NCBI RefSeq assembly: GCF_900167575.1 | Contig: NZ_FUZP01000001.1 | Coordinates: forward strand, 496,001 to 560,000 | Source of the DNA: Okibacterium fritillariae | GTDB lineage: Bacteria; Actinomycetota; Actinomycetes; Actinomycetales; Microbacteriaceae | DNA: 64,000 nt | Direction of reading: 5' to 3' | Shown: piece by piece, positions 10,041 to 17,745 of the stretch | Layout: every line of letters begins with the position of its first letter | Position numbering within the stretch: the stretch's first letter is position 1 | Position numbers and translations under genes: made by a program | Notes under the pieces: generated by a model | What the model was told of the DNA's origin: nothing | What the model saw: the letters and a program-made list of their open reading frames with translations, nothing else | Databases searched by the model: none

Positions 10041-10083
10041 GATGTGCAACAGTGAGTGAGCCTCGTTCTGACGGTCGAGGAAC

Positions 10084-10626
10084 TCAGCCGCAGGTGTAGT
10101 CGACGCCGTCCTGCGTGAAGGTGCCGTCGCCGTGTTCGGCGCACACCTCCACGACGTGCGCGAGTGCGCCCGCGATCGCGATGATGCCGATGATCACCAG
10201 GATGGTGACAATGGCGCCCACGATGATTCCGGCCAGGGCGATACCGTTCTTGCGGCCCGCCTTCTTGGACTGCACGAAGGCGACGATGCTGAGGATGAGC
10301 CCGATGATCGAGAACGCGCCGAGGAACGAGACGATGAGGCCGACGATGCCGAGGATCTTGCCCGGGTAGGACGAGGACTGGCCCTGGTTCTGGTCGGGGT
10401 AGCCGCCCTGCTGGGGGTACTGCGGGGCGTTGGGCTGGCCGCCGTACTGCTGCGGCTGCTGGCCATATGCGGGCTGCTGACCATACTGCGGCTGCTGGCC
10501 ATACTGCTCGCCGGGCTGGCCGTACTGGCCCTGGCCCTGGCCCTGCTGGCCGCTCTGCGGGTAGGCGGGAGGCTGAGAATTGTGGCCCTCGTTCGAAGGC
10601 GTTCCGTTCGGGTCGTTCTGTGACAT
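10084..10626 (-). CDS. DUF4190-like membrane protein with Gln/Tyr/Pro-rich N-terminus
   Basis: A 180-aa protein. Residues about 20-85 are a disordered Gln/Gly/Tyr/Pro-rich segment with repeated YGQQP-like units. Two hydrophobic helices follow (about 90-115 and 128-152) in DUF4190 style (GIALAGIIVGAI), with a short Cys-containing C-terminal tail (VCAEHG, YTCG) likely outside the membrane. Function unknown. It interrupts the methylcitrate genes on the opposite strand. Its upstream region is shared with the prpC promoter. Confidence 0.75.
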   Translation of the reverse strand: MSQNDPNGTPSNEGHNSQPPAYPQSGQQGQGQGQYGQPGEQYGQQPQYGQQPAYGQQPQQYGGQPNAPQYPQQGGYPDQNQGQSSSYPGKILGIVGLIVSFLGAFSIIGLILSIVAFVQSKKAGRKNGIALAGIIVGAIVTILVIIGIIAIAGALAHVVEVCAEHGDGTFTQDGVDYTCG

Positions 10627-10724
10627 GGATTCCCCTTTCTGTGTGCGACCTTAGCGCGCCGGGGCGTCGTGTGGCCGGAGCGCGGGGCCGCGACATCCAC
10701 CTGCCTCTTCGGGGCGGCGCCGGG

Positions 10725-10730
10725 TAGCAT
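10725..10730 (+). promoter_or_regulatory. Candidate -10 box for prpC
   Basis: TAGCAT (TANNNT type) lies 46 nt before the prpC start. I see no clear -35, so this is tentative. Confidence 0.4.
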
Positions 10731-10776
10731 GCAGGGGTGGGTGGGCATCCACCCGGTCGAATGCAAGGGAGCAGAC

Positions 10777-11886
10777 ATGGCCGAGCCCGACATCAAGAAG
10801 GGTTTGGCGGGGGTCGTCGTCGACTACACCGCCGTTTCGAAGGTGAATCCCGAGACGAACTCGCTGCTTTATCGGGGTTATCCGGTGCAAGAGCTGGCCG
10901 CGTCGTGCAGCGTCGAGCAGGTCGCCTATCTGCTGTGGCACGGTGAGCTTCCCTCGCTCGAGCAGCTCGCCGACTTCGAGGAGTCCGAGCGCTCGCAGCG
11001 GGCCCTCGACAACCGCGTGCGCGCCGTGATCGACCTGCTGCCGACGAGCGCCCACCCCATGGATGTCGTGCGCACGGCCGTCAGCGCCATCGGGGCGACT
11101 GACGCGAGCGCAGAGGACCTGAGCGACGCCAATACGCTGCGCCAGGCCATCCGCCTCTTCGCCCAGCTGCCCGCCATCGTGGCCTATGACCAGCGCCGCC
11201 GCCGGGGTGATTCGCTCGTCGATCCCCGAGACGACCTCGGCTACAGCGAGAACTTCCTCTACATGACGTTCGGTGAGGTGCCCTCACGAGAGATCGTGGA
11301 CGCCTTCACGGTGTCGATGATTCTTTATGCCGAGCATTCCTTCAACGCGTCGACGTTCACGGCCCGCGTCGTCACGTCCACGCTCGCCGACCTCTACTCG
11401 GCGGTGACGGCCGCGGTCGGTGCGCTCAAGGGCCCGCTGCACGGTGGCGCGAACGAGGCCGTCATGCACGTGTTCGACGAGATCGGGGATGCCGCATCCG
11501 CCCCCGCTTGGCTCGACGAGGCCCTTGCCGCCAAACGCAAGATCATGGGCTTCGGCCACCGCGTCTACAAGAACGGCGACTCGCGCGTGCCCACCATGCG
11601 GGCGTCGCTCGAGACCCTCGTCGAGGCGTCGGGCGAGCGCGACCTGATGGACCTCTACGAGACGCTCGAGACGGCCATGCAGGAGCGCAAGAACATCAAG
11701 CCCAATCTCGACTACCCCTCCGGCCCGGCCTATCGCCTGATGGGTTTCGACACGGGAACGTTCACGCCGCTCTTCGTGGCCGCGCGCGTGGTCGGGTGGA
11801 CGGCCCACATTCGCGAGCAACTCGCGTCGAACGCCCTCATCCGCCCCCTGTCGGAGTACAACGGCCCCGACGAGCGGCACCTCTAG
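10777..11886 (+). CDS. prpC: 2-methylcitrate synthase / citrate synthase II
   Basis: A 369-aa citrate-synthase-fold enzyme. The N-terminal KKGLAGVVVDYTAVSKV and short length are typical of the methylcitrate synthase branch rather than the longer hexameric housekeeping enzyme. Catalytic motifs are HGGANEAV and GHRVYKNGDSR with a following Asp. It would condense propionyl-CoA with oxaloacetate. ATG 10777 has an AAGGGAG site, so the upstream in-frame extension is rejected. Its proximity to prpD and prpB supports the role; activity with acetyl-CoA is also possible. Confidence 0.9.
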   Translation: MAEPDIKKGLAGVVVDYTAVSKVNPETNSLLYRGYPVQELAASCSVEQVAYLLWHGELPSLEQLADFEESERSQRALDNRVRAVIDLLPTSAHPMDVVRTAVSAIGATDASAEDLSDANTLRQAIRLFAQLPAIVAYDQRRRRGDSLVDPRDDLGYSENFLYMTFGEVPSREIVDAFTVSMILYAEHSFNASTFTARVVTSTLADLYSAVTAAVGALKGPLHGGANEAVMHVFDEIGDAASAPAWLDEALAAKRKIMGFGHRVYKNGDSRVPTMRASLETLVEASGERDLMDLYETLETAMQERKNIKPNLDYPSGPAYRLMGFDTGTFTPLFVAARVVGWTAHIREQLASNALIRPLSEYNGPDERHL

Positions 11887-11949
11887 GGCTCGGCCCGGGG
11901 AGACAGCCGACGAGCGGCCGTGGTGGGTGCGCGACGGACGAGATGGTGA

Positions 11950-12017
11950 GGGGCCGCGCGAAGAGTGGCGGCCCCAGCGCAACGGCCCGGTGCCACCCGC
12001 GAGGGATGACACCGGGC
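11950..12017. terminator. Two tandem hairpins between prpC and ino1
   Basis: GGGGCCGC (11950-11957) pairs with GCGGCCCC (11968-11975). GCCCGGTG (11985-11992) pairs with CACCGGGC (12010-12017). They lie between converging genes and probably terminate both. Confidence 0.65.
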
Positions 12018-12048
12018 AGTTGTGTGACGGGGAGTGCGGAGTCGCTGC

Positions 12049-13128
12049 CTATTCGGCGGCGCGGGTCTCGGCGATGAACGCCTCGAGCAGCTCGCGGCCC
12101 TCGTCGTCGGGGTGCTGCACGGGAGGCGACTTCATGAAGTAGGCCGAGGCGGACTCGATGGGGCCGCCCTGGCCGGCGTCGAGCGCGAGCTTGGCGGCGC
12201 GGACGGCGTCGATGATGATGCCGGCCGAGTTGGGCGAGTCCCACACCTCGAGCTTGTACTCGAGCGAGACGGGCGCGTCGCCGAAGCCGCGGCCCTCGAT
12301 GCGCACGTAGGCGAACTTGCGGTCGTCGAGCCACGGCACGTGGTCGCTCGGGCCGATGTGCACATCGTTGGCCGGCAGGTTCTCGACGATGTTGGAGGTG
12401 ACGGCCTGCGTCTTCGAGATCTTCTTGGACTGCAGGCGGCGACGCTCGAGCATGTTCTTGAAGTCCATGTTGCCGCCGACGTTGAGCTGGTAGGTGCGGT
12501 CGATCTTCAGGCCGCGGCTCTCGAACAGGCGGGCCATGACGCGGTGCGTGATGGTGGCGCCCAGCTGGCTCTTGATGTCGTCGCCGACGATGGGCACGCC
12601 CGCGTCGATGAACTTCTGCGCCCACGCGGGGTCGCTGGCGATGAACACGGGGATGGCGTTGACGAACGCGACACCCGCGTCGAGAGCGGCCTGCGCGTAG
12701 AACTTCGCGGCCTCCTCCGACCCGACGGGCAGGTAGCAGACGAGCACGTCGGCACCCGAGTCGCGCAGCTCTTGCACCACGTCGACGGGCTCGGCCTCGG
12801 ACTCGTCGACGAGCTCGCGGTAGTACTCGCCCAGGCCGTCGAGCGTGGGGCCGCGCTTGACGGCGACACCGGTGGTCGCGACATCGGCGAACTTCATGGT
12901 GTTGTTCTCGCTGGCCCAGATGGCCTCGGCGAGGTCGAGCCCGACCTTCTTGGCGTCGACGTCGAAGGCGGCCACGAACTCGAGGTCGCGCACGTGATAC
13001 TGGCCGAAACGAACGTGCATGAGGCCGGGGACGGTCTCGTCGTCTGCGGCGTTGGCGTAATAGGTGACGCCCTGGATGAGTGAGTTCGCACAGTTTCCGA
13101 CGCCGGCGATTGCAACACGAATACCCAT
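12049..13128 (-). CDS. ino1: Inositol-3-phosphate synthase
   Basis: A 359-aa actinobacterial-type myo-inositol-1-phosphate synthase, which converts glucose-6-phosphate to inositol phosphate with bound NAD. Visible motifs are the Rossmann start [13 protein letters not shown] (residues 5-17), the family blocks [11 protein letters not shown] and LNVGGNMDF, and the Lys-containing [14 protein letters not shown] site precedes ATG 13128. Its product feeds both phosphatidylinositol lipids and mycothiol, which fits mshB and mshA upstream on the same strand. Confidence 0.95.
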   Translation of the reverse strand: MGIRVAIAGVGNCANSLIQGVTYYANAADDETVPGLMHVRFGQYHVRDLEFVAAFDVDAKKVGLDLAEAIWASENNTMKFADVATTGVAVKRGPTLDGLGEYYRELVDESEAEPVDVVQELRDSGADVLVCYLPVGSEEAAKFYAQAALDAGVAFVNAIPVFIASDPAWAQKFIDAGVPIVGDDIKSQLGATITHRVMARLFESRGLKIDRTYQLNVGGNMDFKNMLERRRLQSKKISKTQAVTSNIVENLPANDVHIGPSDHVPWLDDRKFAYVRIEGRGFGDAPVSLEYKLEVWDSPNSAGIIIDAVRAAKLALDAGQGGPIESASAYFMKSPPVQHPDDEGRELLEAFIAETRAAE

Positions 13129-13292
13129 GTGGTTCTGATCCTCAAACGGCCGACTCTGCGGCCTGAACTCTCGTTAACGTTCTGTGGTGCGGCTTCGTCG
13201 CCGACTTCCCACTCTAGAACAATGGGCTGGGTGCGGGCAGGCCGATGGCGGGCCTTGTGGATAACTCGGCCGAGGGCTAGCTGTGCAGAGCC

Positions 13293-14015
13293 CTAGTCGG
13301 TCGCCGAGGTGAGGCGCGAGGCAAAGAGGTTGAGCGCCGCCCACTGCAGCAGGATGACGGTCTTGCCGTCGGCGATACGTCCGTCCGTCGTCATCCGCAG
13401 TGCCTCGTCGAAGGGGATCGTGAGCGCCTCGATCTCTTCGCCCTCGTCGGCGACGCCGCCGCCCGGACCCGTCACGTCGGCGGCCGTCCAGGGAGCCACG
13501 AAGAAGTGCACGCGTTCCGTGACCGAACCCGGGCTCATGTACAACTCGAAAACGGGCCGCACGGGCCCCACGGTCACGCCCAGCTCTTCGGCCACCTCGC
13601 GCCGGATCGCCGTCTCGGGGGAGTCTCCATCGAGCAGACCGGCGGCCGTCTCGATGAGCATTCCGTCGGGGTGATCGTTGACATAGGCGGGGAAGCGGAA
13701 CTGCCGCGTCAGCAAAACCGTGCGGGCTTCGAGGTCGTAGAGCAGGATGGTCGCGCCATTGCCCCGGTCGTAGGTCTCGCGCTGCTGGGTGGCCCAAGCT
13801 CCGTCGCGCCCGCGGTAGTCGAGCGTCGTGCGGCGCAGCACGTGCCAGCCATCCGAGACGACCTCGACATTGCGCACCCGCACATCGGGGTTGCGGTCGA
13901 GGTCGGCGCCCGTCAGGTGCAACCCCGTGCGGCCGCGGCTGTCGGGCGTCAGGGCACCCGGTGTGGGGGCGTCGGTGGATGCTGTCGCGGACTCGTCATT
14001 CGGGAAAGAAGCCAT
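13293..14015 (-). CDS. NUDIX hydrolase (NudK/ADP-sugar pyrophosphatase-like)
   Basis: A 240-aa NUDIX protein. The Nudix box is intact: GLLDGDSPETAIRREVAEEL with the metal-binding REVAEE. The preceding RQFRFPAYV and following ELYMSPGSVTERVHFF resemble nucleoside-diphosphate-sugar pyrophosphatases such as NudK. The N-terminal 40 residues are low-complexity and probably disordered. It lies between ino1 and mshB on the same strand. A link to inositol or sugar-nucleotide metabolism is possible but not shown. Confidence 0.85.
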   Translation of the reverse strand: MASFPNDESATASTDAPTPGALTPDSRGRTGLHLTGADLDRNPDVRVRNVEVVSDGWHVLRRTTLDYRGRDGAWATQQRETYDRGNGATILLYDLEARTVLLTRQFRFPAYVNDHPDGMLIETAAGLLDGDSPETAIRREVAEELGVTVGPVRPVFELYMSPGSVTERVHFFVAPWTAADVTGPGGGVADEGEEIEALTIPFDEALRMTTDGRIADGKTVILLQWAALNLFASRLTSATD

Positions 14016-14035
14016 GCCGCCATCGTATTCGGGGC

Positions 14036-14848
14036 TCAGCGCACGAGGCGCAGCGTCTCAACGCTCGGCACGTGCTGGCGCTGGCCGCCCGAGTGCACCA
14101 CGTCGTCGCCGTCCACGCGCAGCTGGCTCTGGTGCGCGCCGAGCGCCGCCATGACACGGGGATGCTGCGCCGCGAAGTCCCGGCGGAAGACATGGGTCTG
14201 CGCAGCCGCAGCGGGCGCGGCGTCGAAGTGGAAGGCCTCCGCCTCGGCGGGGCTCTCGACGACCTCGGCGAAGGGCAGGTCGAGCTGGCGGGCGGCCGCG
14301 AACCCTGCCTCACGCATCCGCACATGGTCGGGGTGCCCGTAGCCGCCGCGCTCGTCATAGCCGACGACGAGATCGGGCCGGACGCGGTCCAGCGCGGCGA
14401 CGAGGTCGGCCGTCACTTCGTCGAGGGGGGCGAGGCTCAAGGAGCGGGCGTCGGCGGTTCCGTCGGCTTCGGCGAAACCGTCGGCTCCCCAGCGCATGCC
14501 CGAGTCGAGGTAGCGCCGCGCGGGCAGGCCGTCGGCCCGGGCTCCGGATGCTCCGAGGAAGACGTGGTGCAGGGCGACGCTGTCGCCGGCCAGAGCGGTG
14601 AGGGCTCGTTCGAGTTCGCGCTCACGTTCATCGACCAGGGCTGGCGTTCCTTCGAGGGCCGAGAGAGGGCCGGGAACGACCTCGCCGCGTTCGCCGCGGC
14701 TTCCCGTGACGATGTGCACCTCGCATCCGCTGTCGGTGAGCCAGGCGATCAGGTGGCCGGTCGCGAGCGTCTCGTCGTCGGGGTGGGCGTGCAGGAAAGC
14801 GACGCGGGTGGGGCGGATGCCGAGCAACTCGACGGGTTCTGAGGTCAC
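14036..14848 (-). CDS. mshB: N-acetylglucosaminylinositol deacetylase (MshB-like)
   Basis: A 270-aa PIG-L-family zinc deacetylase. The metal motif HAHPDDE is at residues 20-26, and the second site is GGYGHPDH; the YGHPDH form is more like MshB than Mca (mycothiol conjugate amidase), which is the main alternative. MshB removes the acetyl group from GlcNAc-inositol in mycothiol synthesis. The start is GTG, with a TAACAT box exactly 6 nt upstream, suggesting a leaderless transcript. mshA lies 1 kb upstream on the same strand. Confidence 0.82.
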   Translation of the reverse strand: MTSEPVELLGIRPTRVAFLHAHPDDETLATGHLIAWLTDSGCEVHIVTGSRGERGEVVPGPLSALEGTPALVDERERELERALTALAGDSVALHHVFLGASGARADGLPARRYLDSGMRWGADGFAEADGTADARSLSLAPLDEVTADLVAALDRVRPDLVVGYDERGGYGHPDHVRMREAGFAAARQLDLPFAEVVESPAEAEAFHFDAAPAAAAQTHVFRRDFAAQHPRVMAALGAHQSQLRVDGDDVVHSGGQRQHVPSVETLRLVR

Positions 14849-14860
14849 CGGGCGATGTTA
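14849..14860 (-). promoter_or_regulatory. Leaderless promoter -10 of mshB
   Basis: On the minus strand TAACAT (14860-14855) is followed by six bases and then the GTG start. There is no ribosome site, as expected for a leaderless mRNA. Confidence 0.5.
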
Positions 14861-14903
14861 CCCGAGGTCGGGCACGCGACATGGCTGGCGGCGGCTGCGG
14901 CCG

Positions 14904-15767
14904 TTACCGGAAGACGAGGCCGAGCAGCGGGTCGAGCAGCAGGGAGTAGGCCGACGCGACGACCGCAGCCGTGGCGACGAGGAGGAGCGTGGGGCGCCAG
15001 GCTCGCAGCAGCACGACGGCCGTGACCGCGAGGAAGGCGAGGGCGCCGCTCGCGACGATCACCCAGGAGCCCCAACCGGCGGGGATCGCGACGAAACCGT
15101 GCACGGCATCGCCCAGGATGACGCCGCCGAGCACCCCCGCGGCAATCGCCACGATGCGCCGACTCTCGTTTCGGAGCAGGGCCGTCGCTGCGCCCAGCAC
15201 CGGCCCGGCGACGAGTCCGATGAGCGCCCAGCGGATGCCCTGGTCGGGATAGCCCCGCAGCGTCGAGACGAGCGCGTAGCCCTGCGACATCGCGACGAAA
15301 ACGAGCCCGCCCGTGATGGCCGACCGCAACACGCCGCCGCGCGCCCACGCCACGAGCAGGATCAGGGGGATGCTCCATCCGGCCACCGAATTGGCCAACC
15401 AGTTGAGCGTGCCGGGCAGCAGCTGCCCGAACGACGTGATGCCGCCCACGACGAGACCCCCCGCGATGGCGACGGCCGAGAGGAGGAGTGCGCGGGAGAG
15501 CGGGCGAGGCCCGGTGAGACGGCTGACCCGCGGCATTGTTGGCGTTGGCGTTGGCGGCGGCGTTGGCGTTGGCGTGGACGTAACGGTCGCTTCGTTAGCG
15601 CGCGCGCCAGGCGGGGTGACGTCGGCCGACTCGACCGACGAGGGCGTCTCGACCGTGCGCCGTGCCGGACGTGCGGGGGTCTGATAGGTCAGGCTTCCGC
15701 GCGCGATGGTCGGGTGGGCCGTGGTCGGCGCTGCCACCGACGGAACGTGCGGAGTGGGGGAGGTCAT
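14904..15767 (-). CDS. Polytopic membrane protein (possibly DUF6518)
   Basis: A protein of up to 287 aa. The first 80 or so residues are Thr/Pro/Ala-rich and include a TP-repeat tract. Six to seven hydrophobic segments then follow to the C-terminus. It resembles a small actinobacterial membrane family that I recall as DUF6518, with low certainty. ATG 15767 has GGGAGG directly abutting it, so a later start (for example near 15535) is possible. Its place between mshA and mshB on the same strand is notable, but no mycothiol role is known. Confidence 0.6.
   Translation of the reverse strand: MTSPTPHVPSVAAPTTAHPTIARGSLTYQTPARPARRTVETPSSVESADVTPPGARANEATVTSTPTPTPPPTPTPTMPRVSRLTGPRPLSRALLLSAVAIAGGLVVGGITSFGQLLPGTLNWLANSVAGWSIPLILLVAWARGGVLRSAITGGLVFVAMSQGYALVSTLRGYPDQGIRWALIGLVAGPVLGAATALLRNESRRIVAIAAGVLGGVILGDAVHGFVAIPAGWGSWVIVASGALAFLAVTAVVLLRAWRPTLLLVATAAVVASAYSLLLDPLLGLVFR
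15537..15577. repeat. GGCGTT-type hexamer repeat
   Basis: Iterated GGCGTT/GGCGGC hexamers that encode an alternating Thr-Pro tract on the minus strand, in the N-terminal linker of the membrane protein. Confidence 0.8.
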
Positions 15768-15845
15768 CCTCCCAGTCAAGTCAGCACTCGGCCCGCGCAC
15801 ATCGGCCCTGCGGCGCATGCGCATAGACCTGAGGATGTATTCGGA

Positions 15846-17075
15846 TCAGAGGTGCGAGCGGTAGATGTCGCCGATGCGGTGGGTGACGGCATCCCAGCCG
15901 AAGGGTGCGGCGTGGGCGAGGGCTCGGGCCCGCAGGCGGGTGCGGCCGGCGGCATCGTGCGCCTCGGCAAGGATCGCGTCCATGGCGGCGGCCCACGATT
16001 CGGCTCGGCGGTCGTCGAGCAGGATGCCGTTGTCGCCAACGGCTTCGGGCAGGCCGCCGACGCGCGACGCGATGACCGGGATGCCGCTGGCCGCCGCCTC
16101 GAGCGCCACGAGCCCGAATGTCTCGGAGTGCGAGGGGATGAGGAGGGCCGAGGCTCTGCGCAGCGTCTCGGCGAGTTGCTCGCGGTCGAGCGGGCCCGCA
16201 AAAAGGACGTCGGCGTCGGCACCGCCGGTCGTCGAGTGCAACCCGGACTCCTCGATGAGTTCGTGCAGGGCGGCGACATAGGCGGCGTGGCTGGCCGTAG
16301 CGTCGCCGGCGAGGATGAGCTGCGGCCGACGATCCCGGGGGAGTGCCGCAATCGCGCGAATGGCGAGATCTTGCCCCTTCAACGGCTGAACGCGCGCCGC
16401 TACGACGACCGTCGGACGGCGGATATTCGTGTCACAACGCGCTTCGTCCTCGCCCACGGCAGGGGGCCGGAACAGTTGCGTGTCGACTCCGGGCAGAACC
16501 ACGCGCACGCGCTCGTGTTCGGCCCCGGCCAGGCTGACGGCCGCGTCGGCTTCGGCCTGGGAAACGGCGATGACGGCGCGGGCACTTTCGAGGAGCGCGC
16601 GCTCGGCCGCGACGCGCGCCTCGGGCTCGGGGGTGTCGCCCTCGGCCAGCAGCTCGTTCTTCAGGGCCGCGAGCGTGTGCAGCGTGACGAGGTGCGGGGC
16701 CCCGGATGCGGCGGCGAGGCGCTCTCCGGCCAGACCCGAGAGCCAGTAGTGCGAGTGCACGAGATCGTAGGGGCCCGCGGCAATCGCGCTCGTCGCGAAC
16801 CCGTCGACCAACCCGTGGAGGTCTTCCTTCGCCACCGGCTCAGCGGGCCCGGCATCGAGGAACAGGACGCGAGCACCGCCCCGTGTGGTGACGGAACGTT
16901 GGTCGGCGGCCGTGCGACGGGTCAGGACATCCACCTCGAAACCGTCGGCGACGAGGCCGTCGGACAAGGCGCGCAGATAGACGTTCATGCCGCCCGCGTC
17001 GCCCGACCCGGCGGTGGCCAGAGGGGAGGTGTGCAGCGAGACGAGGGCGACGCGGGGACGTGAGGCCGAGCCCAC
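15846..17075 (-). CDS. mshA: D-inositol-3-phosphate glycosyltransferase (MshA)
   Basis: A 409-aa GT4-family retaining glycosyltransferase, which transfers GlcNAc from UDP-GlcNAc to inositol-3-phosphate in the first committed step of mycothiol synthesis. The diagnostic GDAGGMNVYL loop is at residues 25-34, followed by HSHYWLSG, the phosphate-binding RVQPLKGQ, and the EX7E-type PSHSETFGLVALEA. The GTG start lies 2 nt after the vapC stop, so translation is likely coupled to the toxin gene. Length and motifs are those of a functional enzyme. Confidence 0.93.
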   Translation of the reverse strand: MGSASRPRVALVSLHTSPLATAGSGDAGGMNVYLRALSDGLVADGFEVDVLTRRTAADQRSVTTRGGARVLFLDAGPAEPVAKEDLHGLVDGFATSAIAAGPYDLVHSHYWLSGLAGERLAAASGAPHLVTLHTLAALKNELLAEGDTPEPEARVAAERALLESARAVIAVSQAEADAAVSLAGAEHERVRVVLPGVDTQLFRPPAVGEDEARCDTNIRRPTVVVAARVQPLKGQDLAIRAIAALPRDRRPQLILAGDATASHAAYVAALHELIEESGLHSTTGGADADVLFAGPLDREQLAETLRRASALLIPSHSETFGLVALEAAASGIPVIASRVGGLPEAVGDNGILLDDRRAESWAAAMDAILAEAHDAAGRTRLRARALAHAAPFGWDAVTHRIGDIYRSHL

Positions 17076-17077
17076 GT

Positions 17078-17482
17078 CTAGCCGACTTCGATGCAGCGCA
17101 CGCCCGGCAGCTCGCCGAAGTGCGCGGCGCGGTCCGTCGTGAGCAGTGTGCGCCGCGTCACCGAGGCCGTGGCCGCGATCATCAAGTCGTGCGCCCCACG
17201 TTTCTTCCCGGCCCGGCGCGTATGGGCGAGCAGCTGCGCATGGGTTTCGGCCACATCGTCGTCGTAGTCCTCGATGGGGATTTCGCGGATGATCGATTCG
17301 ACGAACCGCTCGCGCCGAGGCCGCCGCTCGTCGGTCGCGAGTTCGACGCCGAACAGCAGCTCGGCAACGGTTACGGCGGCTATGACCAGGTCGTCATCCT
17401 CGGTGACGACCCCGTCGAGGAAGGAGCCGTCGCGTTCGGCCTGCACGAGCACGCCGGTATCGATGATCAGTCGGCGGGCCAT
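17078..17482 (-). CDS. vapC: PIN-domain toxin (VapC family)
   Basis: A 134-aa PIN ribonuclease. The acidic catalytic residues are all present: Asp8 (IIDTG), Glu41 (VAELLFG), Asp99 (AHDLMIAA) and Asp117 (TTDR). VapC toxins cleave tRNA or rRNA and are held inactive by the cognate antitoxin. The gene overlaps vapB by 16 nt and is followed after 2 nt by mshA. The intact active site suggests a functional toxin. Confidence 0.9.
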   Translation of the reverse strand: MARRLIIDTGVLVQAERDGSFLDGVVTEDDDLVIAAVTVAELLFGVELATDERRPRRERFVESIIREIPIEDYDDDVAETHAQLLAHTRRAGKKRGAHDLMIAATASVTRRTLLTTDRAAHFGELPGVRCIEVG

Positions 17483-17718
17483 GCGTCACTCTCCTCGGCC
17501 AGGACCTCATCGACCGACGCGACGTCGGCGGCGAAATCGGGGTCGACGTTGTGATCTTTCAGCAGGGCGAGGAAAGCCGCGCCGTTGCTTGAGGATGCCG
17601 GACCGATCGTGGCGATTCGTCGGCCGCCACGAGTAATGACGATCGTTTCGCCGTGCTCGGCATCGTCGAGCACGGCGGCGAACGACCGACTGGCCTCGGT
17701 TGCGCTGAGCATGTGCAT
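17467..17718 (-). CDS. vapB: Phd/YefM-type antitoxin
   Basis: An 83-aa antitoxin. The N-terminal Phd/YefM DNA-binding fold shows as LSATEASRSFAAVLDDAEHGETIVITRGGRRIA, and the acidic C-terminus (about residues 55-83) would bind the toxin. It overlaps vapC. The promoter carries a perfect 15-bp palindrome over the -10, fitting autorepression. ATG 17718 is a leaderless-type start; an in-frame ATG at 17712 is the alternative. Confidence 0.88.
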   Translation of the reverse strand: MHMLSATEASRSFAAVLDDAEHGETIVITRGGRRIATIGPASSSNGAAFLALLKDHNVDPDFAADVASVDEVLAEESDAWPAD

Positions 17719-17736
17719 GAAATCAGATTATCTGAT
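17719..17736 (-). promoter_or_regulatory. vapBC(-mshA) promoter with palindromic operator
   Basis: ATCAGATTATCTGAT at 17722-17736 is a perfect 7-1-7 palindrome. On the minus strand it contains the -10 TAATCT (17730-17725), six bases before ATG 17718. Antitoxin binding here would block RNA polymerase. Confidence 0.65.
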
Positions 17737-17745
17737 CCTTCGCAT

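Noticed and set aside
17078-17718. Mobile element carrying vapBC
   Set aside because: No transposase, integrase, terminal repeats or attachment-site duplication is visible around the module.
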